Positions 17,244 to 24,638 of a DNA stretch of 35,213 nucleotides are shown piece after piece. Position 1 is the first letter of the stretch. The number at the start of each line of letters is the position of its first letter. Position numbers and translations under genes: made by a program. The stretch comes from an uncultured Bacteroidia bacterium (GTDB lineage: Bacteria; Bacteroidota; Bacteroidia; Bacteroidales; Prolixibacteraceae). The notes under the pieces are model-generated. The model was not told the DNA's origin. It saw only the letters and a program-made list of their open reading frames with translations, and made no database searches. The stretch covers positions 1 through 35,213 of the forward strand of contig CAIVCR010000039.1 in the NCBI GenBank assembly GCA_903904515.1. Reading direction: 5' to 3'.

Positions 17244-18653
17244 TTACTTGATTTCAGTGGCCATGATGACCGCCTTTTTCAGGGCGGCAAGCTTATTTTC
17301 AACTTCCTGTAATTCGCTCTCTTCATCAGAAGCCGCCACAATCCCTGCTCCTGCCTGATAGAAAAGTGTGTTGTTTTTACTAAGGAACGACCGGATCATG
17401 ATTGCGTGGTTAAATCCATTATCAAAGCCAATGAAGCCAATACATCCCCCATAAAATCCGCGATTCTGGTTTTCATACTTGTCAATCAGTTCCATGGCCT
17501 TAAACTTGGGGGCTCCCGATAGCGTCCCAGCGGGGAATGAATCACCCATTACGCGAACGGGATTAGCCCCTTCAGGAAGTTTTCCGGTCACTTTTGAGAC
17601 AAGGTGTATCACGTGGGAATAAAACTGCACTTCACGGAAAAGCTCTACCTTAACATCGGTTGCATTACGGCTCAGATCATTGCGGGCCAGATCAACAAGC
17701 ATAACATGTTCAGCGTTCTCCTTGGGATCTTTCGAAAGCTTTTCTGCGAGCAAACGGTCATGTTCATCATTTCCGGTTCTCCGAAAGGTCCCTGCAATGG
17801 GATTGATTGACACTTTCCGCTGATTGATCTGAAGTTGTGCCTCTGGCGAGGAACCGAATATCTTGTAATTCCCGTAATCGAAATAAAACAGATACGGAGA
17901 AGGATTGATGGAACGAAGCGCACGATAGACATTGAAATCATCACCCAGAAACTGTTGGGAATACTGCCTCGATAAAACAATCTGGAAGACATCTCCCCTG
18001 AAGCAGTGCTCCTTACCCCTGGTGACCATTGCCTTAAACGCTTCGTCGGTTATGTTTGAACTTTCACCGTTCACGGTTTCAAAGGAGAAGGTAGCAAAAT
18101 TGCGGCTTGTCAGCAGATCCTCAATCTGCTTCAACGAAGAGGTCTCACCTTCGAAAAGGTTCTCTATCAATTGAATCCGGTTCTGATAATGATTGATGGC
18201 AATGATATAGTGATAAAAGGCGTAGTGAACTTCCGGAATTTCGTATGCCGGCTTTACAGGGTGATTGAATTTAATGGTTTCAAAATACTGAACACCATCG
18301 TAACTGACGTAACCAAAAAATCCGTTGGCAGGAATTCCGGGTATCGTATTGTCTGACTTAAAGCAATCAAAAAATGCTTCCATTTCTTCAGCAAGCTGAC
18401 CTGCCCGCTCAATTTTACCACTTTCGGTTTTCCCGTCAGGATATCGGCGCACCGTATCAAACTGCGCCACCTCAATCGAAGCTTCCGGTTTAAGGCAAAT
18501 AAACGAGTAGCTGTTTTCAAGGCTATGATGATCGGAGCTTTCAAGAAGCAGGGCATTCGGAAAAATATCCCTCATTTTGAGGTAAACACTTACTGGAGTA
18601 ACTGTATCAGCAAGGATCTCCCTTACGGTGGTTTTAAAATTGTACTTTCTCAT
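17244..18653 (-). CDS. trpE: Anthranilate synthase component I
   Basis: First structural gene of the operon: makes anthranilate from chorismate and ammonia (469 aa). The N-terminal LLLES at about residue 35 is the element that binds feedback-inhibiting tryptophan. The chorismate-binding domain is complete: FQIVLSRQYSQQF, PSPYLFYFDYG, IAGTFRRTGNDEHD, DLARNDLSRNA, SHVIHLVSKVTG, FPAGTLSGAPKFKAMELID, RGFYGGCIGF and QAGAGIVAASDEESE. The ATG at 18653 follows the second attenuator terminator by 28 bases, so transcription of the whole operon must pass two leader terminators. Confidence 0.97.
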   Translation of the reverse strand: MRKYNFKTTVREILADTVTPVSVYLKMRDIFPNALLLESSDHHSLENSYSFICLKPEASIEVAQFDTVRRYPDGKTESGKIERAGQLAEEMEAFFDCFKSDNTIPGIPANGFFGYVSYDGVQYFETIKFNHPVKPAYEIPEVHYAFYHYIIAINHYQNRIQLIENLFEGETSSLKQIEDLLTSRNFATFSFETVNGESSNITDEAFKAMVTRGKEHCFRGDVFQIVLSRQYSQQFLGDDFNVYRALRSINPSPYLFYFDYGNYKIFGSSPEAQLQINQRKVSINPIAGTFRRTGNDEHDRLLAEKLSKDPKENAEHVMLVDLARNDLSRNATDVKVELFREVQFYSHVIHLVSKVTGKLPEGANPVRVMGDSFPAGTLSGAPKFKAMELIDKYENQNRGFYGGCIGFIGFDNGFNHAIMIRSFLSKNNTLFYQAGAGIVAASDEESELQEVENKLAALKKAVIMATEIK

Positions 18654-18680
18654 GGTTCTGTTTTATGTTGAATATGTTAT

Positions 18681-18716
18681 AAATAAAAACGGTTTATCGT
18701 GATCCGATAAACCGTT
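18681..18716 (-). terminator. Attenuator 2 terminator before trpE
   Basis: Perfect 12-bp stem AACGGTTTATCG (18716-18705) with CGATAAACCGTT (18699-18688), 5-base loop, running into TTTTTATTT (18689-18681). Lies between leader peptide 2 and trpE. GATAACC at 18747-18741, directly after the leader stop codon, can pair with GGTTTATC (18713-18706, one bulged T) as an antiterminator. Confidence 0.85.
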
Positions 18717-18750
18717 AATCTCAGCCCTGGGGCACAAGAAGGTTATCCAT

Positions 18751-18813
18751 TCACGTTTGTAAAGAGTAATCCTGCCAACGCCAGGACCAGTTATTTGTAG
18801 AAATAAGTTTCAT
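18751..18813 (-). CDS. Second trp leader peptide (3 Trp codons)
   Basis: A 20-residue leader reading MKLISTNN-WSWRW-QDYSLQT with Trp at positions 9, 11 and 13; TGA stop at 18753-18751. The ATG is preceded by AAAGAAGCA, an A-rich ribosome site. A ribosome finishing at the stop codon would cover GATAACC (18747-18741) and let the terminator at 18681-18716 form. A ribosome stalled on the Trp codons leaves it free to antiterminate. It is unrelated in sequence to the first leader peptide. Too short to be an enzyme; the Trp content is the evidence. Confidence 0.85.
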   Translation of the reverse strand: MKLISTNNWSWRWQDYSLQT

Positions 18814-18856
18814 TGCTTCTTTTGTTTTCAAATTAATTGGTAATCAGATTTTGGTG

Positions 18857-18899
18857 AAAATAAAAAATCCGGCCTACCTGTAAAAGGTAAGCCGGATTT
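18857..18899 (-). terminator. Attenuator 1 terminator (3:4 hairpin)
   Basis: A 15-bp stem AAATCCGGCTTACCT (18899-18885) with AGGTAGGCCGGATTT (18879-18865), one G-U pair, 5-base loop, then a T-rich run to 18857. The alternative antiterminator pairs AGGTGAAGCC (18930-18921) with GGCTTACCT (18893-18885), one bulge. Confidence 0.92.
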
Positions 18900-18930
18900 A
18901 TATTTTAAAAAATACAATATGGCTTCACCT

Positions 18931-18984
18931 CTAACAGAGGAAAGTGTTGCCCCACCAAAGCCATATTGATTTAAATATTTTCAT
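18931..18984 (-). CDS. trpL: First trp leader peptide TrpL (3 Trp codons)
   Basis: A 17-residue leader MKIFKSIWLWWGNTFLC followed by TAG. Trp at positions 8, 10 and 11 (W-L-W-W), far above chance. The Trp codons lie in arm 1 (CAATATGGCTT, 18968-18958), which pairs perfectly over 11 bp with AAGCCATATTG (18925-18915). A ribosome stalled at Trp codons breaks this hairpin and frees arm 2 to form the antiterminator. A ribosome reaching the stop covers arm 2 and the terminator at 18857-18899 forms. This is the complete classical leader-peptide attenuator layout. Confidence 0.92.
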   Translation of the reverse strand: MKIFKSIWLWWGNTFLC

Positions 18985-19458
18985 CTTCACGATTTGTCTT
19001 GCGCAAAGAAAAACAAAAATTACCAATTGAGCAACGATTTATCATTTTTTGTTCAAATGATCATTTTATTTGAAAATAAATGCCAAAATCAGGTAACAAT
19101 TTCAACCTGATTTTAACTAAGAATCAGAAAGGTTTAAAATGAACGTTATGTTATTGTGATCTGAATGAAAGAAATTGCGTTAATATAAACATACCGTTCG
19201 CATCTTAAATTCTTTTGGTTTGTTCTTTGACACCTTAACTGAATTTCTGGTCGTGCGGGATTGCTTAATTTTTAATATTTGGGAGGTCTTGAATAAGCTT
19301 AATTCCGACAGTAGAATTTTTAAACAGATTTTAAAGTTTTGCCTATATTTACAGAATATTTGATGCAGAATATCTTTTAAAATTATTAGTTCTATTCTTT
19401 AAAAGATCAATATGCACAGATTGCCGATATTGCAAAACCTTTGAACATATTGTTGAAA
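18985..19458. other. Divergent regulatory region between the trp leader and the sigma factor gene; no gene
   Basis: 474 bases upstream of both the trp leader (-) and the sigma gene (+). Contains a perfect 10-bp inverted repeat AAAATCAGGT/ACCTGATTTT at 19085-19094 and 19105-19114, and a 12-bp palindrome AAATGATCATTT at 19055-19066 nested in TTCAAAT/ATTTGAA. Both lie 70-130 bases upstream of trpL and could be operators for the trp promoter. I could not place a convincing promoter on either strand. Confidence 0.6.
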
Positions 19459-20061
19459 ATGAAAAAGTATACCGATCAGGAAATTATTCAAGGATTAAAG
19501 TCTGGAGAATCTTTTGCGGTAAAATTTTTAGTGAAGGATTTTCTTCCTGTTATCAGGTATTTTATATCTAAAAATAATGGGAATGATGAAGATGCTAAAG
19601 ATATTTTTCAGGATGCTTTGTATATTATCATTGAAAAAATCTACAATAACGATTTAGTACTTCACGGTACATTAACAACCTATTTGTTTGCCATTTGCAA
19701 AAATTTATGGCTAATGGCGCTGGACAAACAAAAGGCGGCAAAGAATTACGAAATACGACGTTCCTTCGGTCATGCGGAAAATGATTTCACAGAATCGGTA
19801 GATCGCGTTTTTTATGAAAATATTTTCAGGCAATGTTTTGATGGGATGGACGAAGTTTCTCAAAAGATTCTGAAAATGTACTGGATGGAGATTTCTCCGT
19901 CCGAGATAGCCAAGAAATTGGGGTACACGTATGGCTATGTTCGAAAAAAGAAAAGTGAATGTATGAAAGAGTTAAAAAACCGAATCATTAGTCATCAGGA
20001 TTATAAAGAGTTAGAGCAAAACCTAAATATTAAACAACCAATTAACAAATGTTATGAATAA
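19459..20061 (+). CDS. ECF-type sigma-70 family RNA polymerase sigma factor
   Basis: A 200-aa alternative sigma factor. Region 2 covers about residues 20-95, including the core-binding stretch DAKDIFQDALYIIIEKI. Region 4 covers about 125-180, with a helix-turn-helix in EISPSEIAKKLGYTYGYVRKKKSECMKEL. ATG 19459 (MKKYTDQEIIQGL) is preferred to the TTG at 19441. It overlaps the next gene, a membrane TPR protein, by 8 bases, so the two are translationally coupled. That fits a sigma/anti-sigma pair. The CHAT protease gene converges on them. The genes it controls cannot be read from the window. Confidence 0.9.
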   Translation: MKKYTDQEIIQGLKSGESFAVKFLVKDFLPVIRYFISKNNGNDEDAKDIFQDALYIIIEKIYNNDLVLHGTLTTYLFAICKNLWLMALDKQKAAKNYEIRRSFGHAENDFTESVDRVFYENIFRQCFDGMDEVSQKILKMYWMEISPSEIAKKLGYTYGYVRKKKSECMKELKNRIISHQDYKELEQNLNIKQPINKCYE

Positions 20062-21073
20062 TTATAGTGATCTTATTCTTAAGTACCAGTCAGGAGAGAT
20101 GGGTATTTCTGAAAGAGAGGCATTTAATCGTGATTTTTTCACGAATACAGATTTGAGAAAAGAGTTTGTATTTCAGGAAAAACTTGATAAGATTATGAAA
20201 GAGAGCTTGTTTTTAGAAGGGATAGAGAGTGATCCCAATTTAATTAAAGCGGAGATTCTGGCACAACAAGATATTGATAATTACCTTGACAAGGGTCGGA
20301 TTAGAAATTACAATAATCCCATCAGTATTTTCGAAGTCGAAACAGAGGTTGAAATTCGGAAACGGATTGCGAAAGCTGAAGTTGAAATGGTACTTGCCGG
20401 AATTGACGATATTTCTGAGACCTGGGTCAAAAATTTTCTGCAGCGTAAGCATCTGTTACATGAAGATCGTGATGCTCAACGCATTGCAGAATATGTCAGA
20501 ACATCTGAATCGTTCAGTGAACCTACTATTCAGATGCCTGCAGCTTCAACAGGGCGCCGTATATCCCGGAAGCTGGTTTTCCAGTTAGCTGCTGCGGTAT
20601 TTGTCCTTTCACTTTTATTGTTCAAAGCGCTTACTCCGACCTATTCGGGGGAATCCTTATATAAAAGTTATTACGAGCCTCTGGAAACCAATTCCTTTCA
20701 GTTAAGAGGAAGTATGGACGATGTGAACAACAGGTTACAGCAAGGAGTTGATTTGTATCTATCCAAAGATTATGGAAAAGCTGAACTCGTTTTTGGGAAT
20801 TTGCGTAAGATGAATAAAAATTTACCGGAGGTTTTACTATTCTCAGGACTCAATCAAATGGAATTGAATAAATATTCAGCTGCGATAACCACCTTTACAG
20901 ACCTTCTCTCACGTGAGGAGCAATTTGTCCCTGAGGCACAATGGTATTTAGGATTGTGTTATATCAAGACCAATGAAGTATCAAAAGCACGTCCTTTACT
21001 GGCATCGCTTTCTCAAACAGAGGGTATTTACAAGAAAAAAGCTCAGTTAATTCTTAAAAACCTTAACCAGTAA
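20054..21073 (+). CDS. Single-pass membrane TPR protein, putative anti-sigma factor
   Basis: A 339-aa protein of three parts. A charged N-terminal region of about 170 residues (MNNYSDLILKYQSGEMGISERE...) resembles the short helical start of many Bacteroidota anti-sigma factors. A single membrane segment lies at about 174-195 (LVFQLAAAVFVLSLLLF). The C-terminal part, about 220-339, has TPR-like repeats (GVDLYLSKDYGKAELVF, LFSGLNQMELNKYSAAITTF, WYLGLCYIKTNEVSKARPLL). Topology would put the N-terminus in the cytoplasm with the sigma factor and the TPRs in the periplasm. Anti-sigma function is inferred from overlap with the sigma gene and topology; no zinc-binding HxxxCxxC motif is present. Its 3' end overlaps the convergent CHAT gene by 31 bases. 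Confidence 0.7.
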   Translation: MNNYSDLILKYQSGEMGISEREAFNRDFFTNTDLRKEFVFQEKLDKIMKESLFLEGIESDPNLIKAEILAQQDIDNYLDKGRIRNYNNPISIFEVETEVEIRKRIAKAEVEMVLAGIDDISETWVKNFLQRKHLLHEDRDAQRIAEYVRTSESFSEPTIQMPAASTGRRISRKLVFQLAAAVFVLSLLLFKALTPTYSGESLYKSYYEPLETNSFQLRGSMDDVNNRLQQGVDLYLSKDYGKAELVFGNLRKMNKNLPEVLLFSGLNQMELNKYSAAITTFTDLLSREEQFVPEAQWYLGLCYIKTNEVSKARPLLASLSQTEGIYKKKAQLILKNLNQ

Positions 21074-23829
21074 AAAAGGGTTAGTGCGGCAAGAACTGAA
21101 ATGGAAATAGCCATGGCAAGAAGAAACCATGGCTCTTTCCACCAGAATTTTTTTATGGCAGAAACATCACCCATTAAGGTATAGGCCGCCCAGAATTTCG
21201 GATTCACAAATGAAGGGGATGTCTGGTTGATGTAATCTATCTTAGCCAATCTCATAGCGGTATTCTTTGGCTTTCCCTCAGAAAGATACTTGTAAAAATT
21301 TCCCATTATTTTAGACCCTGCAATATCTTCGACAGGCCAAAGTGTTTCAACCACCGAAGGTACCCCCGCGAGAATAAAACTTCGTGAAAGGCTCATTAGC
21401 CCCTCACCACTATACAGTTTTCCGTTCCCCGTATTACATGCGCTCAAAACTACCATTGGAGAATGAATGTTCATCTGCGCGACCTCGTAATTATATAGCC
21501 GGAAATTACCATGGCTATTTATTGAAGGTGTAAAGATTAAACTCGAAGATCCCTCAAGGGTGGTGTCCAGTTCAGCGTGCATGGCCAGATGAAGAACAGC
21601 CCCGCGATTCGCCATTGCACTAAAGTTGGAAATGGTTGCCTCCTCAGCCCTGATAACAGTGCCATCAAAATTACTTAAAATACTTGCGATCTCTTTCTTG
21701 TTCTTTATCGAATTATATCCAATACCACCTGCCTGCATATTGTTTGAATAGTCCGGGGCAAACCCGATAACCTTGGGCCAGTATTCTGCCTTTTGCTGAT
21801 TGTTCCACAGTGTATTGGTGGTATATGCATAGGAAATGGAGTAATCACGAATCAAATAAGGCAATTCAGCATAATTAATCATCGCTTTTCTGGTCCAGCT
21901 TGTTAAAAAAGCATCAAATGGTAAATAAGATAGTTCATCATCAGGGATAATAACAAGCTGGTTTCCGGCAAAATACTTTTCAATGGGGTGGATCAGAACT
22001 GAGTAAGCCTTAAAAAGCCGCTGATTCATCAGGTTATAATTATCAACTCCATAACTTTCGGATACCTGGTCCGCCAACTGCTGCTTGAGTCCGGATAAAT
22101 CAGCGGATAAAGTACTGTCGATTAATTCAGTATGACAAACTAAATTAGTTGGAGTGATCACAAATTCAAACAGCTTCCTTTCGCCATATTCATTCTCCTC
22201 CGAGAACACATATTCGATTAAACTGTTATCCGGCTTTAGGTTAGACTGGACTGTTTCAATTGCAACAATATTTCCTTTCTTCAATTTATCGGTAAACCGG
22301 GGGAAATTATGCTCAATGGCTTCACTATTTTTCTCCAGGGCTCTGTTCAAAATAAATTGCTGATCCTTCCAATACGCCAGTTTAACCGTATCCGGAGTAG
22401 TTAATGCCAATTCGGTCCGGATAAAACTGCTGAATGCTTTAATACTACTCTGAATTTCCTTCTCTTTATTCCTCAATGAATCGGGTATTTCCTTATTGGA
22501 GAATGACTTATTCCGCGCTATTTCATACTTGAGCTCATTGGCTTTCGATTTTTGAGCATTTTGATAAGCCTGATAGAGGAACCTTTTTTCGCCGGTTAGA
22601 TCATACAATTTTAACGCCGTTTCAACTGACCCGACAAATACATTCTTCTGCTTCACATTAAATATCAAACGGGTCTCTTCATCCTGATAATCAAACCGTA
22701 TTTTATTGGTCATCTCCATTGCAAGATTGATGGTGACCAAACTTAAATTAAGATCGTTGATCTTTTTGTTTATATCCCGCTCTTTCCCGGCAAGCACCGC
22801 CAACGCATCAGCCTTTCCCTGTAATACCCTCAAAAGCCACAAGTTAACAATAATTTCCGTCATCGAAGGGTTAGCCTCAATATTGGGATCATTAAAATCT
22901 TTTGATCCGGAAATTAACGTCTTTTGATAAAAAATTAATGCTTTTGAATAATCCTGCATTATCCGGTAATAATCGCCCATCAATTGGTAGCAATTTGAAG
23001 TCACCTGGTTCTTCTCTCCAATATTTGCAACACTTATATTCAATGCCTTTTCAATAGGAATCAATGCTTTCGCATTCTCCTGTACCGATAAAAGGAAGTG
23101 ACCGTACTCAAGATAAATATTAACCAGATCAATTCCATAATTCTTATTTTCGGCCATTGATTGCTTTATACTTAAATTGAAGTATTTTTCAGCAGTCGTA
23201 TTATCCCCAATTCTAGCATACGTATTTGCCAATTGCTTATATAACAAATCTTTACCGGGCAAGTTATACTTTTCTTTTAAGAATAGACTCGTTTTAAATG
23301 CAGATAAGGCCTGAGTGTAATTATTCAACAGGTAATAGATATTTCCTGCAATAAGATTTATTGCAGATTTGGACTTTTGATTTTGAAGCTCACCCCCACT
23401 TCCGTCCGAAACGGACCGGATAGCTTTTTCGCAGTAGTCAAGCGCCTTTTTGAAATCCCCCTTAATGGAGTAGATATTCGCTATATTCCCATAAATACCA
23501 ACTAATGATGAGTGGTCGGGAATGCTGTCTTTATAAAAAATTGATTCTGCCGCATTATAATAACCAAGGGCAATGTCGTATTGCCCCAGGTTTTTGTTGG
23601 CTATTCCGAGATTGTTATTTAAAACGAGCCTTTCTTTGGGAGACAATTGGTTTTTCGAATTGTAAAGTGCATTTAAACAACTGAGCCCTTCCTTGAACTT
23701 TCCGGCTTTCACCAACGCAGAATAATCTGCCATGACAGAATTAAAAGACTTGTTTTCAGCCTTCTGGGCAGTTAATCCCAAACTCAGAAAACCAAAAAGA
23801 AACAACCAGATAACTTTTAAAACCATCAT
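21043..23829 (-). CDS. Exported TPR-CHAT domain protein (caspase-like peptidase)
   Basis: A 928-aa protein. It has a signal peptide (MMVLKVIWLFLFGFLSLGLTA), then roughly eight TPR repeats to about residue 330 (for example LGIANKNLGQYDIALGYYNAA and IANIYSIKGDFKKALDYCEKA). A helical linker follows to about 540, then a CHAT domain at about 600-890. The caspase-type dyad is intact: His751 in LHLAMHAELD and Cys798 in VVLSACNTG. Further CHAT features are SGEGLMSLSRSFILAGVPSVVETLWPV and PKFWAAYTLMGD. A last membrane segment (WFLLAMAISISVLAALTLFYW) anchors the C-terminus. The peptidase would thus face the periplasm, where the TPR part of the putative anti-sigma factor also lies. Direct cleavage of that partner is inference. 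Paired inverted repeats lie just before the ATG. Confidence 0.85.
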   Translation of the reverse strand: MMVLKVIWLFLFGFLSLGLTAQKAENKSFNSVMADYSALVKAGKFKEGLSCLNALYNSKNQLSPKERLVLNNNLGIANKNLGQYDIALGYYNAAESIFYKDSIPDHSSLVGIYGNIANIYSIKGDFKKALDYCEKAIRSVSDGSGGELQNQKSKSAINLIAGNIYYLLNNYTQALSAFKTSLFLKEKYNLPGKDLLYKQLANTYARIGDNTTAEKYFNLSIKQSMAENKNYGIDLVNIYLEYGHFLLSVQENAKALIPIEKALNISVANIGEKNQVTSNCYQLMGDYYRIMQDYSKALIFYQKTLISGSKDFNDPNIEANPSMTEIIVNLWLLRVLQGKADALAVLAGKERDINKKINDLNLSLVTINLAMEMTNKIRFDYQDEETRLIFNVKQKNVFVGSVETALKLYDLTGEKRFLYQAYQNAQKSKANELKYEIARNKSFSNKEIPDSLRNKEKEIQSSIKAFSSFIRTELALTTPDTVKLAYWKDQQFILNRALEKNSEAIEHNFPRFTDKLKKGNIVAIETVQSNLKPDNSLIEYVFSEENEYGERKLFEFVITPTNLVCHTELIDSTLSADLSGLKQQLADQVSESYGVDNYNLMNQRLFKAYSVLIHPIEKYFAGNQLVIIPDDELSYLPFDAFLTSWTRKAMINYAELPYLIRDYSISYAYTTNTLWNNQQKAEYWPKVIGFAPDYSNNMQAGGIGYNSIKNKKEIASILSNFDGTVIRAEEATISNFSAMANRGAVLHLAMHAELDTTLEGSSSLIFTPSINSHGNFRLYNYEVAQMNIHSPMVVLSACNTGNGKLYSGEGLMSLSRSFILAGVPSVVETLWPVEDIAGSKIMGNFYKYLSEGKPKNTAMRLAKIDYINQTSPSFVNPKFWAAYTLMGDVSAIKKFWWKEPWFLLAMAISISVLAALTLFYWLRFLRIN

Positions 23830-23834
23830 TCACA

Positions 23835-23866
23835 GAGATAAATTTGCCGATACTTATCTCCGGCAA
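23835..23866 (-). promoter_or_regulatory. Interleaved inverted repeats in the CHAT gene 5' leader
   Basis: On the coding strand: TTGCCG (23866-23861), GAGATAA (23860-23854), CGGCAA (23849-23844), TTATCTC (23841-23835), ending 5 bases before the ATG. The pairs alternate (A B A' B'), so either two mutually exclusive hairpins or a compact pseudoknot could form and affect translation. The rest of 23867-24072 shows no gene and no clear promoter. Confidence 0.5.
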
Positions 23867-24072
23867 GATAATAATTTGTAGAACGAATTTAGGACTGTTC
23901 AATCATGAATTTTGATGATCAGTCATAATTGGCTTTTTAAGGTGCTGTTTTACGGGATTAGCTAAGTTGGAAAGAGGAAACACAAAGAATGTGGAATTCT
24001 TATTTAAGTAGTTGAATATCTATATGATCAGTGGAATAATCCACAATATTACATGAAATTTTTACACAACAA

Positions 24073-24108
24073 AAACAGGTCGTCTCTTTTAAAAGAGACA
24101 ACCTGTTT
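24073..24108 (-). terminator. Terminator after the GG-leader peptide gene
   Basis: 18-base arms with one mismatch meeting at TTTTAAAA (AAACAGGTTGTCTCTTTT on the minus strand), followed on that strand by TTTTTGTTG. Lies 24 bases past the stop codon and separates the peptide gene from the CHAT gene. Confidence 0.8.
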
Positions 24109-24131
24109 GCTAAAATTCAGTTAATAAGCGA

Positions 24132-24371
24132 TTAAATGATTGTTACAGCCGCGGTAGGTGAAGCAACAGGCAAAGTAGATTTAATATCGATTATCAACAC
24201 TGGGACCACTTGCCTTACAGTAAGTGGAATATCTTCACCACCACTTGGAGGAAGCGGCGGAATAGGAATCACTTTACCACCTCTGATACTACTCATTTCA
24301 ATGCTATTTAGACTCTTAAACAGGCCTTCTGAGCCGTCGTTTTTTGAGGAAAAGGAGAATTTGTTTTTCAT
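24132..24371 (-). CDS. GG-leader RiPP/bacteriocin-like precursor peptide
   Basis: A 79-aa peptide with a classical double-glycine leader: L21-N-S-I-E25-M26-S-S-I29-R-G31-G32. This fits the L-x-x-x-E-L/M-x-x-I-x-GG pattern cleaved by C39 peptidases. The predicted core (33-79) is Pro- and Val/Ile-rich: KVIPIPPLPPSGGEDIPLTV, then a stretch with Asp, Lys, Ser and Thr (VLIIDIKSTLPVASPTAAVT). It has no Cys, so it is not a lanthipeptide or disulfide type. Thr/Ser with Asp/Glu/Lys would permit ester or amide crosslinks by an ATP-grasp ligase. The gene has its own promoter and terminator and faces away from the C39 transporter gene 267 bases off. Not identified with any known peptide. Confidence 0.82.
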   Translation of the reverse strand: MKNKFSFSSKNDGSEGLFKSLNSIEMSSIRGGKVIPIPPLPPSGGEDIPLTVRQVVPVLIIDIKSTLPVASPTAAVTII

Positions 24372-24448
24372 TGTATTATATGTTTAGATAAAATATTAAT
24401 AGGAATAGAAGAAAAATTGTTACCCTAATTTCCGAAAAATATTTAATA

Positions 24449-24480
24449 CAAATTTATTTAATTAAATAACTATTCCAAAA
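24449..24480 (-). promoter_or_regulatory. Bacteroidota-type promoter for the GG-leader peptide
   Basis: On the minus strand TTTTG (24480-24476), a 19-nt spacer, then TAAATTTG (24456-24449). Leaves a leader of roughly 70 bases before the ATG at 24371. Strong match to TTTG-N17-23-TAnnTTTG and confirms the peptide gene is independently transcribed. Confidence 0.75.
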
Positions 24481-24638
24481 TATTTCGCTATTTTGAACCC
24501 CACCGATGATCAATCTAACTAAACTATATTTAAAGTACTTTTACAATACAATTTTTTAGGCTTGTCGAAAATTGATCAACGATTTATAGGTAAGTTTCAG
24601 CAGTGAATTTCAATTAAATACCAATTACCGGACGTAAT

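Larger units (their letters stand above)
18681..18984 (-). promoter_or_regulatory. trp operon leader with two tandem ribosome-mediated attenuators
   Basis: Order along the transcript: leader peptide 1, hairpin 1:2, terminator 1, leader peptide 2, terminator 2, trpE. Each unit has a Trp-rich reading frame, a candidate antiterminator and an intrinsic terminator. With both terminators acting in series on one transcript, read-through would be the product of two Trp-tRNA-sensitive decisions, giving a steeper response. A second promoter between the two units, so that each controls a separate transcript, cannot be excluded; I saw only a one-base-short match (TAATTTG) there. Confidence 0.88.

Noticed and set aside
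18751..18984. The two trp leader units as a simple duplication
   Set aside because: Peptides, stems and loops differ in sequence; only the architecture is shared.
19459..23829. Link of the CHAT protease to a type III-E CRISPR system
   Set aside because: No CRISPR repeats and no Cas or gRAMP-like gene in the window; only the logic of sigma control is similar.
24136..24387. 83-residue open frame on the + strand opposite the GG-leader peptide
   Set aside because: The minus-strand frame has the GG-leader motif, a promoter and a terminator; the + frame has none and is a shadow.
24506..24559. 17-residue frame upstream of the C39 transporter as a second precursor
   Set aside because: No GG motif or leader pattern and no separate promoter; likely chance in AT-rich DNA.
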